Below are positions 43,000 through 51,905 of a stretch of 64,000 bases of DNA, in pieces. Made by a program: the position numbers and the translations under genes. The stretch comes from Longimicrobiaceae bacterium (GTDB taxonomy: Bacteria; Gemmatimonadota; Gemmatimonadetes; Longimicrobiales; Longimicrobiaceae): the NCBI GenBank assembly GCA_036375715.1, contig DASVBS010000085.1, positions 1-64,000 on the forward strand. Reading direction: 5' to 3'. The notes below the pieces were generated by a model. The model ran no database searches, was not told where the DNA came from, and saw only the letters and a list, made by a program, of their open reading frames with translations. The first letter of the stretch is position 1. Every line of letters starts with the position of its first letter.

Positions 43000-45909
43000 A
43001 TGAGCGTTCTCACGGAAGCTGCGCCGCGCTCCCCGATGCGCATGCGTCGGAGAAACCACGGACGGGTGGTGCGGCAGGGAATCGGCAGGGCTGAATCCCT
43101 TCGGTTCCTGACAGAGGGGGATGACGTCCCTGCAGGATCGCTCGACTACCCGGCTGGCCGGCGGGCTCCCGAGTTTCTGGACCGGTTCGCTGAGCGCGCC
43201 GTGCTGCATCAGCTGGTGGCGCACGTACGTGCGGGCCAGAGCCAGGTCCTGGTGCTGCGGGGCGAGGCGGGTTGTGGGAAGACCGCGCTTCTCGAGCAGC
43301 TATCGGAAACCGCCACCGGATGTCGGATCGCCTGGGCAACGGGCGTCGAATCGGAGATGGAGCTGGCCTTCGCCGGGCTGCATTCCCTGTCCGCGGGCCT
43401 GCTGAGCAACCTCGACAAGCTCCCGGAGCCACAGCGCGAGGCCCTGAGCACGGCCTTCGGCATGAGCTCAGGACCGCCTCCGGATCGATTTCTGGTGGGT
43501 CTGGCCGTACTCAGCCTTCTGTCTGAGCGGGCCGAGGATCAGCCGCTCGTCTGCATCGTCGACGACGCGCAGTGGCTCGACCCCGTATCGTTGCAGACGC
43601 TGGCTTTCGTCGCTCGTCGCTTGCTCGCCGAGGGCGTGGGATTGGTATTCGCGGTCCGCGATCACGACAGCGAGGGTGTACTCGACGGGTTGCCGGAGCT
43701 CGAGATTCCCGGTCTGGATGCCGAGCACGCCCGGATGCTGCTGGACGCGATCATCCCGGGCCCGCTCGACGAACAGGTGAAGACCCGGATCCTCGAGGAA
43801 ACGCGCGGCAATCCTCTGGCGCTGATCGAGCTGCCAAGCTGCCTGACGCCGGCGGAGCTCGCCGGTGGGATGGGCTTCCCCGACGCCCACCAGCTGGCGA
43901 GCCGCATCGAGCGAGGGTTCGTGCAGCGCTCTGAAGAGCTTCCGCGCGACGCTCAGCTGCTCCTGCTGACTGCAGCCGCCGAACCGACGGGCGATCCGGG
44001 ATTGCTGTGGCGCGCCGCGGAGCGTCTCGGGCTCGGTGGAGAGGCGGGGGTTGCGGCCGAGACCGCGGGATTGATCGATCTCGGCGTGCGGGTCCGCTTC
44101 CCGCATCCGCTCGTTCGCTCGGCGATTTACGCCGCATCGAATCCGAGCGATCGTCGCGACATCCATCGAGCACTGGCTGACGTCACGGATCCGTTGCTCG
44201 ACCCCGACCGGCGGGCCTGGCATCGCGCCCACGCAACGGCACTGCCGGACGAGGAGGCGGCCACTGAGATGATGGTTGCGGCCGACCGCGCGCAGGCGCG
44301 CGGGGGCCTGTCTGCAGCCGCTGCCTTTATGCAGCGGGCTTCGGAGTTGACCCCCGATGCCGCCGTACGCGTCGAGCGTACGCTGACAGCGGCGCAGACG
44401 AAGCTCGATGTCGCCGACTTCGCATCGGCATCCACGCTCGTGGCCGCTGCCGGGTTGGGGCCGCTCGATGACCTCCAGAGAGCGCGCCTGGAGCGATTGC
44501 ACGCTCAGATCGTGTTCGCCACCCAGCGCGGACGCGATGCACCGGCGGTATTGCTCAATGCGGCCCGACGGCTCGAATCCTTGGACGACGCCCTTGCCCG
44601 CGAGACCTACCTCGAGGCGATCTCGTCGGCGTTGTTCGCGGGCCGCCTGGGTACCGGCCCGCACGCCCGCGAGCTCGCCGAGAAGGCGCGTGTACTGCTC
44701 CCGCAGACGCCGCTGAGTGTCGCGGACCTGCTGCTCGACGGACTCGTGAAACGGTTCACCGAAGGGTACGCAGCTTCCGTCGCTCCGCTGACCCGCGCGC
44801 TGCGCTCGCTCGTCGACGCCGATGACCTCGGGTCGCATCATCGATGGCTCTGGCTGGCCTGCCGTCTCGCGCAGGAACTGTGGGACGACGAGCTCTGGTC
44901 AGCGCTTGCGGCACGCGGTGCGCGGGTGGGACGCGCAAGCGGAAGGCTGAGCTTGCTCGCCCATTCCGTCAATCATCTCGCCGCCTTCCACGTCCATTCC
45001 GGAGCCTTTGCCCAGGCAGCGCTGCTGATCGACGAAGCCAACATGATCACGCAGGCGACGCGGCTCCCACGGCTGACATACGCGGAATGCAAACTGGACG
45101 CGGCCCGCGGCGACCCCGTCCGGATGCAGGCGATATCCAATCTGTCGCTGGAGGATGCCGCCAGCCGCGGGGAAGGTTGGGCATTCGATCTGTACTGGAG
45201 TCTGTCGGCGTTCATGTACAATGGCCGGGGCCAATATGACAGAGCCCTTTCGGAGGCCCGGCAGGCGCGTGAAGACGAGGATGTGATCGCGTACGGCTCG
45301 CCATTGGTCGAACTGATGGAGGCCGCTGTCCGCGTTGGAGACTTCGACGAGGCGGCCGCAGCCCTCGACGTTCTGAGCACGCGGACCCGGGCGGCCGGCA
45401 CCGAGTGGGCGTTGGGAATCGAGGCGCGCTGTCGTGGGCTGCTCACTGACGACGAGGCGTGCTACGAGGAATCGATCGAGCGGCTCACCCGCAGCCACGC
45501 GGCGATCGATCTGGCTCGCAGTCACCTCGTCTACGGGGAGTGGCTCCGCCGGGCGAACCGGCGGGTGGACGCGCGCAAGCACCTGCGGACCGCCTATGAA
45601 AGCTTCAGGCAGATGGGCGCCGCGGCGTTTGCGGAGCGTGCCCGCCGCGAGCTCCTCGCAACCGGCGAGACAGTCCGCCGGCGAGCGGGAGAGGGGGTGG
45701 AGACGCTGACGCCTCAGGAAGTTCACGTCGCGATGATGGCCTGCGAGGGGCACACCAACCCCCAGATCGGTGCCCGCTTGTTCATCAGCGCGCGCACGGT
45801 CGAGTACCATCTCCGAAAGGTGTTCCGAAAGCTCGGCATCGCCGGCCGACGGGAGCTACGTGACGCGCTCGCGGAGGTCACGCAGCAGACGGCTGCGGGT
45901 CTCGCCTGA
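43000..45909 (+). CDS. LuxR-family AAA-ATPase transcriptional regulator (LAL type)
   Basis: 969 residues of the MalT-like large ATP-binding LuxR class. Walker A is GEAGCGKTA at about residue 91, Walker B VCIVDDAQWLDPVS; a long TPR-like helical region follows; the C-terminal helix-turn-helix is LTPQEVHVAMMACEGHTNPQ with FISARTVEYHLRKVFRKLGI. The ATG at 43000 has GGAGGAAA upstream. Odd: residues 32-50 (ESLRFLTE...GSLDY) match residues 33-51 of the histidine kinase at 52806, where they open a GAF domain; here the GAF is missing. This suggests the start of the gene was captured by recombination. The inducer is unknown. Confidence 0.9.
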   Translation: MSVLTEAAPRSPMRMRRRNHGRVVRQGIGRAESLRFLTEGDDVPAGSLDYPAGRRAPEFLDRFAERAVLHQLVAHVRAGQSQVLVLRGEAGCGKTALLEQLSETATGCRIAWATGVESEMELAFAGLHSLSAGLLSNLDKLPEPQREALSTAFGMSSGPPPDRFLVGLAVLSLLSERAEDQPLVCIVDDAQWLDPVSLQTLAFVARRLLAEGVGLVFAVRDHDSEGVLDGLPELEIPGLDAEHARMLLDAIIPGPLDEQVKTRILEETRGNPLALIELPSCLTPAELAGGMGFPDAHQLASRIERGFVQRSEELPRDAQLLLLTAAAEPTGDPGLLWRAAERLGLGGEAGVAAETAGLIDLGVRVRFPHPLVRSAIYAASNPSDRRDIHRALADVTDPLLDPDRRAWHRAHATALPDEEAATEMMVAADRAQARGGLSAAAAFMQRASELTPDAAVRVERTLTAAQTKLDVADFASASTLVAAAGLGPLDDLQRARLERLHAQIVFATQRGRDAPAVLLNAARRLESLDDALARETYLEAISSALFAGRLGTGPHARELAEKARVLLPQTPLSVADLLLDGLVKRFTEGYAASVAPLTRALRSLVDADDLGSHHRWLWLACRLAQELWDDELWSALAARGARVGRASGRLSLLAHSVNHLAAFHVHSGAFAQAALLIDEANMITQATRLPRLTYAECKLDAARGDPVRMQAISNLSLEDAASRGEGWAFDLYWSLSAFMYNGRGQYDRALSEARQAREDEDVIAYGSPLVELMEAAVRVGDFDEAAAALDVLSTRTRAAGTEWALGIEARCRGLLTDDEACYEESIERLTRSHAAIDLARSHLVYGEWLRRANRRVDARKHLRTAYESFRQMGAAAFAERARRELLATGETVRRRAGEGVETLTPQEVHVAMMACEGHTNPQIGARLFISARTVEYHLRKVFRKLGIAGRRELRDALAEVTQQTAAGLA

Positions 45910-45916
45910 CGCTCCG

Positions 45917-45983
45917 TCGATCTGTCACCTGAAGCCTCGCCGGCCCGTCGAATGTCTGTTGCTTCGATCTTCGATCTGTCACC
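45917..45983. repeat. 13-bp direct repeat TCGATCTGTCACC
   Basis: Two exact copies (45917-45929 and 45971-45983) in the 98-bp gap between the LuxR gene and the PEP-mutase-like gene. They could be a regulator's tandem site or a relic of slippage. Confidence 0.4.
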
Positions 45984-46007
45984 GATCCTCCTGACCGGAT
46001 GTGAACT

Positions 46008-46814
46008 ATGAATCCCTCGAGCGCGACGGACCTGTCGAACAAGTGTCATCTCTTGCGCTCCCTGCACCGGCCCGGTGCGCCTCTGTTGCTTCCGAACGCG
46101 TGGGACGTAGCCACTGCTCGGGCCGTGGTCGCGGCGGGGTTTTCGGTGGTGGCCACCACCAGCTTCGGCGTCGCGGCCGCTCTCGGGTTCGATGACCACG
46201 AGAACGCTCCTCCTGAAGAGATGCTGGCGGCGGCGCGTCGGATTGCCCAGGGGGTCGATGTCCCGGTGACCGTAGACGCCGAGGCTGGCTACGGGATGGA
46301 ACCCCGCGAGCTCGTTGAAGCCCTGCGTGACGTCGGCGCCGCTGGATGCAACCTCGAAGAATCGGACCACCGGGCGGGCACCCTCCGCGATCCTGCCGTG
46401 CACGCCGAGTGGCTCCGGTCGGTTCGCCTGGCCGCCACGGAGATCGATTACCCGTTGGTCATCAACGCCCGGATCGACGTCTTCCTCCGTGGCTACCTCG
46501 CAGGTGCCGACCCGGCGACCCAGCGGCAATCGGTTCCCGAGGCACTCGAGCGCGCCAGCGCCTATTTCGAAGCCGGCGCCGATTGTGTATACCCGATCGC
46601 CCTCGGGGAACCGGAGGCGTTGGCTCACTTCATGTCCGAGGTGCGGGGCCCCGTGAACGTCACCTACCTCCCTCAGGTTCGGTCGCTCGCGGACCTCGCT
46701 TCCCTCGGGGTAGCGCGGGTGAGCTGGGCCGCCTTCCTGTTCCACGCGTCGATAGCCCATTTCGAGAGCCAGCTTCACTCGATCAAGGAATCTGCTGTCG
46801 GCATACCCGCCTAG
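46008..46814 (+). CDS. isocitrate lyase/PEP mutase-family enzyme
   Basis: 268 residues, a TIM-barrel of the ICL/PEP-mutase superfamily: LLLPNAWDVATARAVVAAGF, TVDAEAGYG (metal-binding Asp/Glu region), GCNLEESDH, INARIDVFL and VSWAAFLFHASI. The catalytic Cys loop of true isocitrate lyases (KKCGH) is absent, so 2-methylisocitrate or isocitrate cleavage is unlikely; the pattern fits the carboxyvinyl-phosphonate or oxaloacetate-decarboxylase-like subgroup. It stands alone, ending in a strong hairpin shared with the convergent gene. Confidence 0.85.
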   Translation: MNPSSATDLSNKCHLLRSLHRPGAPLLLPNAWDVATARAVVAAGFSVVATTSFGVAAALGFDDHENAPPEEMLAAARRIAQGVDVPVTVDAEAGYGMEPRELVEALRDVGAAGCNLEESDHRAGTLRDPAVHAEWLRSVRLAATEIDYPLVINARIDVFLRGYLAGADPATQRQSVPEALERASAYFEAGADCVYPIALGEPEALAHFMSEVRGPVNVTYLPQVRSLADLASLGVARVSWAAFLFHASIAHFESQLHSIKESAVGIPA

Positions 46815-46841
46815 CTCTATCGCAGCCGGTTGAAGCATCAG

Positions 46842-46875
46842 CCGAAGGGCGCTCGCCGGCCCCGAGCCCCTTCGG
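46842..46875. terminator. hairpin between convergent genes
   Basis: CCGAAGGG (46842-46849) and CCCTTCGG (46868-46875), continued by GCTCG/CGAGC after one bulged base, giving a 13-bp stem with a 7-nt loop. No U-tract on either side, but the position between two converging stop codons suits a bidirectional terminator. Confidence 0.6.
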
Positions 46876-46940
46876 TCCGGCATGCGCCAGCCGCCCTGCA
46901 GGATTTTCCCGAAATCGAATGTGGAAGGAGCGTGCTCGAG

Positions 46941-48626
46941 CTATTCGGCGAGCACGCGATGGATGAACGAGACTGCGATCGAGCCTTCGCCCACCGCCGA
47001 GGCAACGCGCTTGATGTTCGCGCAGCGAACATCCCCCACGGCGAACACGCCGGGACGTGACGTTTCGAGGAGATAGGGAGGACGCTGCAGAGGCCACCGA
47101 GCCGCGGCGAGGTCTTCGGATGTCAGGTCCGGGCCGGTCCTGATAAAGCCCTTCGAATCGAGCGCGACACGGCCATCGAGCCAGCCGGTATTCGGTTCAG
47201 CCCCGGTCATCAGGAAAACGTGCCGGACATCATGGCTCGTGACCGTGCCGCTACCATCGCGCCAGGTCACGCGCTCCAGGCGCCCGTTTCCTTCGAGAGC
47301 CAGGATTTCAGTTCGAGTTCGGACCTGGATGGTCGGAATCTCCTCGATGCGGCGAACCAGGTAGCGCGACATTCTCGCGGAGAGACTGTCGGAGCGGACC
47401 AGGACGTGTATTCTCCTGCCGGTCCGGGCGAGAAATACCGCCGCCTGACCGGCGGAGTTGGCACCTCCGACGACGATCACCTCCTCGTCGTCCGCGAGCT
47501 GCGCCTCTTCCATGAACGTGGCGCTGTAATAAACTCCGGCGCCCTCGAACTGAGCGAGATTGGCGAGCGCCGGTCTACGGTAGCGGGCTCCCGTGGCGAG
47601 AATGACCGACCGACCGCTGATGATGGAGCCGTCGCTCAGCCTCACACGGTTGTGTCCCCCGTCGCAGATCAGCTCCACCGCGCCTTTCGCGATCAGGACG
47701 GCTGCGCCGAACTTCTGTGCCTGAGCATATGCACGTCCGGCCAGCTCCTGACCGGAGATCCCGCTGGGAAATCCCAGGTAGTTTTCGATTCTCGAGCTCG
47801 ATCCTGCCTGGCCGCCAGGCGCACTGGCCTCGATTACCAGCGTATCGAGCCCCTCGGAAGCCGCGTAGACCGCCGCCGCAAGGCCGGCAGGCCCCCCACC
47901 GACGATCACCACGTCGCGAAGGCGCACCCGGTCGATTCCCTCATTGAAGCCGAGGTAGTCGGCGATCGTTTCGTCGCTGGGGTTCTTCAATACAGAGTCG
48001 CCACGGGAGATCAGTACCGGCGTGTCGGTCGGGCCCAGGTGGAAGCGAGCGAATAGATCCCGCACATCGGTGTCACGGTCGAGGTCGAGGTACTTGAACG
48101 GATGACCGTTGCGGGTGAGGAACGCTTTGATGCGAAGGGTGGCCGTGCAGTGGCTGGAGCCCACCAGCAGCACGTCGCCGATGCCCTGCGCGACCAGCTC
48201 TGATCGCCGATAGATCAGCGCTCTCATCAGCACCTCGCTGATCTCGCCGTCGGTCTGAATGAGCGCGTGCATCTGGCGGCGGCTCAACTGCACGACCTGA
48301 CCCGACCCGCTGGCACGAACCCGCATCATCGCAGGCCGGCCGAGAACCATGCTCACTTCGCCGGTGAATTGACCCGGTCCATGGAACGCGATGGTAAGAT
48401 CGCCCTGGCTCGATGGACGGATGACCTCGATCTCCCCGTCCTGCACCACAAAGAACGGCACATCCGTCTGACCGCTCTCGATCAACACCTCACCGCGGGC
48501 GATCGGGCGAACCGAGCCGTGGGCCGCGATCCGTGCGATCTGGGCGGCATTCAGCGTCGGAAACATAAGGGGTGCCGTCGCGGCCCTCATGAGCGGCGCG
48601 GAACGGGTGGGGGCTTCGGTCTGCAT
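46941..48626 (-). CDS. cNMP-binding, glutaredoxin-like and thioredoxin-reductase-like fusion protein
   Basis: 561 residues. A cyclic-nucleotide-binding domain (about 15-130: RGEVLIESGQ, FFVVQDGEIEV); a glutaredoxin-like segment with a single Cys (GSSHCTATLRIKAFLTRNG, about 155); then an FAD/NAD module with VVIVGGGPAGLAAAVYAASE and VIVVGGANSAGQAAVFLAR. Odd: the CxxC of thioredoxin reductase is replaced by VYYSATF, so disulfide exchange is not possible there; it should behave more like a ferredoxin/flavodoxin-NADP reductase. Start at the ATG at 48626; a second candidate is 48590. Fusions of this type are known in several phyla, with no settled function. Confidence 0.85.
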   Translation of the reverse strand: MQTEAPTRSAPLMRAATAPLMFPTLNAAQIARIAAHGSVRPIARGEVLIESGQTDVPFFVVQDGEIEVIRPSSQGDLTIAFHGPGQFTGEVSMVLGRPAMMRVRASGSGQVVQLSRRQMHALIQTDGEISEVLMRALIYRRSELVAQGIGDVLLVGSSHCTATLRIKAFLTRNGHPFKYLDLDRDTDVRDLFARFHLGPTDTPVLISRGDSVLKNPSDETIADYLGFNEGIDRVRLRDVVIVGGGPAGLAAAVYAASEGLDTLVIEASAPGGQAGSSSRIENYLGFPSGISGQELAGRAYAQAQKFGAAVLIAKGAVELICDGGHNRVRLSDGSIISGRSVILATGARYRRPALANLAQFEGAGVYYSATFMEEAQLADDEEVIVVGGANSAGQAAVFLARTGRRIHVLVRSDSLSARMSRYLVRRIEEIPTIQVRTRTEILALEGNGRLERVTWRDGSGTVTSHDVRHVFLMTGAEPNTGWLDGRVALDSKGFIRTGPDLTSEDLAAARWPLQRPPYLLETSRPGVFAVGDVRCANIKRVASAVGEGSIAVSFIHRVLAE

Positions 48627-49079
48627 GTCAGTGGCTCTCGAGCCGGAAGGGCATGCCCACGCGGACCGATCGGATTCGGGTCCGTGGACACGCGGTGTAC
48701 GAACGATCTGTGCGTTCGGGGGCACGCGATTCCGTGCGAAGCACGGACTTCGCGGACCGCCGAGATGATACGATGCGTCCCGGCCTTCCGGCCCTCTTCC
48801 GTCAAAGCCCTGGTCTGGTCCCCAGTCCAGCTACCTGCCGGATCCAGCCAACGACAGAGGGTCACGGAGGATCCTACCATCCGCCGTGACCCTCCGCGAC
48901 GTCCTCCATCTCCTCTGCGGTTTCCCGCCAGAGCTCGCCAGAACGACAACCAACAACGGCCCCTGTCGGGAGGTCCGACTGGGCAGTCGACCGGGCATCC
49001 CCCTGACGCGGTCAGAGGAGCGCCGGCGCCATCCTGCTCCACGCTGACCCACGTGTCGACTATCCTGAAGGAGCACGCG
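48627..49079. other. intergenic region before the hydrolase gene
   Basis: A 453-bp gap between divergent genes with no gene I can support. Its last 84 bp form a leader that resembles the one before the hydrolase at 50290 (CATCCCCCTGACGCG at 48997 and a GGAGCACGCG ribosome-binding region). Confidence 0.5.
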
Positions 49080-49991
49080 ATGAACACCATGACCGAGCAA
49101 ACCGCGAACGCCACCCCGAGCGAAGACAGGTCCCGGAGCAGAGGCAGGGGGAAGACACCGCCCACCAGCCCCGACACCATCGTCCTCGTTCACGGCTTCT
49201 GGGTGACCCCTCGCAGCTGGGAGCGCTGGATCCCCTACTATCAGGGGAAGGGATACCGCGTCCTGGCCCCCGCCTATCCGGGGCTGGAGGTGGAGGTCGA
49301 GGCGCTGAACAGCGACCCCTCCCGCATCGAGCAGCTGACCGTTCGGGCGATCATCGACCACCTGGAGGAGATCGTACGCCGGGTGGATCCCCCACCCATC
49401 CTGATGGGGCACTCCGCGGGCGGGGCGTTCGTGCAGATCCTGCTCGACCACGGGTATGGCGCGGCAGGCATCGTCATCGACTCGGCGCCGACCGAGGGCG
49501 TCCTGGTGGCGCCCCTATCACAACTCCGGTCGACGTTCCCGGTACTGAGAGATCCGGCCAACCACCACCGAGCGGTGGGGCTCACCTTCGAGCAGTGGAA
49601 TTACGCCTTCACGAACACCGTCGGCGAGGCCGAGTCGCGGGAGTTTTACGAGCGCTACCACGTACCGGCGTCGGGCAGGATCGTCTGGGACGGCGTGCTG
49701 GCCAATTTCATCCCGGGACCGCAGGGCGTCTTCGTCGACTATCATAATGACGCCCGCGCGCCGCTCCTGTTCATCTCGGGTGCCGAAGACCACCTCATGC
49801 CGCCGTCCGTGCAGCGGTCGAACGCCCGGCACTACAAGTCGGCAACGGTCACGGAGGTGAAGGAATTCCCCGGCCGCGCGCACCTGATGCCGGCTCTTCC
49901 CGGCTGGGAGGAGGTCGCCGATTTCGCGCTCGACTGGGCCAGCCGGCACGTCCACATCGACGCCGCACACGCGAATCCCGCTGAGTCGTGA
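49080..49991 (+). CDS. alpha/beta-hydrolase
   Basis: 303 residues. After a polar, Arg-rich N-terminus (about 30 residues): TIVLVHGFWVTPRSWERWIP, the nucleophile elbow GHSAGG, an acid-bearing strand (LFISGAEDHLMPP) and the His in GRAHLMP. All three catalytic positions are visible. No secretion signal. The ATG at 49080 has GAAGGAG 6 bp before it. Its stop codon overlaps the first GTGACAAG unit of element D. An 84-bp leader resembles that of the next hydrolase at 50290, so both may respond to the same sigma factor or regulator. Esterase or haloperoxidase-like activity; the substrate is unknown. Confidence 0.82.
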   Translation: MNTMTEQTANATPSEDRSRSRGRGKTPPTSPDTIVLVHGFWVTPRSWERWIPYYQGKGYRVLAPAYPGLEVEVEALNSDPSRIEQLTVRAIIDHLEEIVRRVDPPPILMGHSAGGAFVQILLDHGYGAAGIVIDSAPTEGVLVAPLSQLRSTFPVLRDPANHHRAVGLTFEQWNYAFTNTVGEAESREFYERYHVPASGRIVWDGVLANFIPGPQGVFVDYHNDARAPLLFISGAEDHLMPPSVQRSNARHYKSATVTEVKEFPGRAHLMPALPGWEEVADFALDWASRHVHIDAAHANPAES

Positions 49992-50160
49992 CAAGGTGAC
50001 AAGGTGACAAGGTGAACGGGTGGCGGGACAGACAAGGAGACGAGGCGACAAGGAGGAAGGGTTGGCCGGCCTGGGCTCTCGAGCCGTTCACCTTGTCACC
50101 TTGTCACCTTGTCACCTTGTCACCTTGTCACCTTGTCACCTTGTCACCCTGTCACCCTCT
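49988..50160. repeat. inverted octamer-array element (element D)
   Basis: The left array: three exact GTGACAAG units plus GTGAACGG (49988-50019), overlapping the hydrolase stop codon. The right array (50084-50160): CCGTTCAC, then seven TTGTCACC units and one CTGTCACC, in inverted orientation. The 64-bp core contains GGCTC/GAGCC and GGCCGGCC dyads. Same unit and same inner GTGAACGG boundary as element C. Confidence 0.8.
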
Positions 50161-50289
50161 CGAGTCATCGCTCTGCCGCCCCCGCCCGACTAGGGTCCTC
50201 ACCAGTCATCCCCCTGACGCGACCCCGGGGCGGAAGGGCGATCGTGCTCCTCGCAAACCGTCGGATCAACCTGCACCGAGGAGCACACG

Positions 50290-51141
50290 ATGAGCACGAT
50301 CGCCGAACGCACCCGGAACACCATCACCACCGAGGACGGCACCCGGATCTACTACAAGGATTGGGGCTCCGGACCAGTCGTCACGTTCTCCCACGGATGG
50401 CCACTCAGTGCCGACATGTGGGACGGACAGATGCTGTTCCTTGCGGCGAACGGATACCGGGTGATCGCCCACGATCGACGCGGGCACGGCCGGTCCAGTC
50501 AGACGCCGTCCCACAACGACATGAATGGCTATGCCGACGATCTGGCGGCGGTGATCGAGGCGCTCGATCTCCGTGACGCCACGCTGGTTGGCCATTCCAC
50601 CGGGGGCGGTGAGGTCGCGCGCTACATCGGCCGACACGGAACCGCCCGCGTGGCGAAGGCCGTCCTCATCGCCGCAGTCCCGCCGCTCCTGCTCAAGACT
50701 GAGGCGAATCCCGAGGGCCTCCCCATCGAGGTGTTCGATGGCCTGCGCGCAAGCCTCCTGAAGGACCGTTCGCAGTTCTATCGCGACCTGGCGATTCAGT
50801 TCTATGGCGCGAACCGACCAGATGCCCAGGTCTCACAGGGGGTTCTCGATCAGTTCTGGCTGTGGAGCATGCAGTGCGGCCTCCTCAACGCCTACGACAG
50901 CATCAAGGCGTTCTCCGAGACCGATTTCACCACGGATCTTCTCGCCTTCGATGTGCCGACGCTCGTGCTGCACGGCGAGGACGACCAGATCGTGCCGGTG
51001 CATGATTCGGCGAGGAAGTCGGCGCGACTGATCAAGGGCGCGAAGGAGGTCTACTTCCCGGGAGCTCCGCACGGCATCACGGCCACTCACCAGGATCAAC
51101 TGAACGCGGAGTTGCTGGCCTTCCTCAGGAGCGGGAACTAG
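50290..51141 (+). CDS. alpha/beta-hydrolase (non-haem chloroperoxidase/esterase family)
   Basis: 283 residues matching bacterial arylesterase/perhydrolase proteins: [40 protein letters not shown], nucleophile elbow VGHSTGGGE, Asp in [10 protein letters not shown] and His in [10 protein letters not shown]; the order and spacing are canonical. Cytosolic. The ATG at 50290 has CGAGGAGCACACG upstream. The HD-domain gene starts 3 bp after its stop, so they form an operon. Likely ester hydrolysis with promiscuous perhydrolysis. Confidence 0.9.
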   Translation: MSTIAERTRNTITTEDGTRIYYKDWGSGPVVTFSHGWPLSADMWDGQMLFLAANGYRVIAHDRRGHGRSSQTPSHNDMNGYADDLAAVIEALDLRDATLVGHSTGGGEVARYIGRHGTARVAKAVLIAAVPPLLLKTEANPEGLPIEVFDGLRASLLKDRSQFYRDLAIQFYGANRPDAQVSQGVLDQFWLWSMQCGLLNAYDSIKAFSETDFTTDLLAFDVPTLVLHGEDDQIVPVHDSARKSARLIKGAKEVYFPGAPHGITATHQDQLNAELLAFLRSGN

Positions 51142-51143
51142 GC

Positions 51144-51815
51144 ATGGCCACCACGAGCGCTCAGACCGCCTTGAGCAGTCCGTCTCGCCTCCTGGGTGGC
51201 ATCACGGTGAGCGACACACCGCTCATCCGGGAGGCGATGGAGTATGCCAGGGAGCACTCCGAACCATACCTCTACAATCACGCGGTTCGCTCCTGGCTCT
51301 TTGCCGTCCGTCTCGCCCAGCTGCGGCAGACTGCGCACGATCCCGAAGTGATCGCCGTCGGGACATTGCTCCACGACATCGGATTGACCGCGGCCGCCAG
51401 CGGCCCGAGGCGCTTCGAGGTCGAAGGGGCTGATTGCGCGAGATCCATGGCGGAACGGCACGGGCTCGACGAACGTCGAGCCCAGTTGATCTGGGACACC
51501 GTCGCGCTGAACTCCACCCCTTCAATCGCGGCGTACAAGGAAACGGAGGTCGCCCTCTGCACGGCCGGTATCGGCCTGGATTGGGGCGGGTTCGGTTACG
51601 ACCAGTTCCCACCGGAGGAGATGCGGGGAATTCTCGCGGCCTTTCCCCGGCTGGACATGAAGCTCCGCTTCACGGATGCCGTCTGTGGCATCTGCATCAG
51701 CAGGCCGGAGACCACCTACGACAATTTCGCTCGCGACTTCGGGGAACGTTTCGTCCCCGGGTACCAGCGGCCATCGGTGGTGGATCACCTGCTGAATGCG
51801 CCGTTCGAGGACTGA
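51144..51815 (+). CDS. HD-domain protein (cyanamide-hydratase-like)
   Basis: 223 residues. The HD metal-binding residues are visible: YNHAVRSWLFA (first His), LLHDIGL (His-Asp pair) and later Asp in DTVALNST. The N-terminal MEYAREHSEPYLYNHAVRS matches the group annotated as cyanamide hydratase or HD phosphohydrolase. It may hydrolyse a nitrile-like or phosphate compound; the name is by family resemblance only. Co-transcribed with the hydrolase 3 bp upstream. An inverted repeat (51850-51880) and the next gene follow. Confidence 0.78.
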   Translation: MATTSAQTALSSPSRLLGGITVSDTPLIREAMEYAREHSEPYLYNHAVRSWLFAVRLAQLRQTAHDPEVIAVGTLLHDIGLTAAASGPRRFEVEGADCARSMAERHGLDERRAQLIWDTVALNSTPSIAAYKETEVALCTAGIGLDWGGFGYDQFPPEEMRGILAAFPRLDMKLRFTDAVCGICISRPETTYDNFARDFGERFVPGYQRPSVVDHLLNAPFED

Positions 51816-51849
51816 GCGTACAGCCGGACGATCGTAGGCTCGCGCTCTA

Positions 51850-51880
51850 AGCCACATATCGCTGAAAAGCCAATGTGGCT
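51850..51880. promoter_or_regulatory. inverted repeat AGCCACAT-N15-ATGTGGCT before the NAD(P)-binding gene
   Basis: Perfect 8-bp arms (51850-51857 and 51873-51880) in the 90-bp gap between the HD gene and the next gene; AATGTGG recurs at 51891. It is either an operator or a leader hairpin. Confidence 0.5.
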
Positions 51881-51905
51881 GCACCAATCAAATGTGGAGC
51901 ACGTA

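Noticed and set aside
50101-50160. CRISPR array
   Set aside because: The repeats are 8 bp with no unique spacers and no cas gene nearby. The same applies to the other short arrays.
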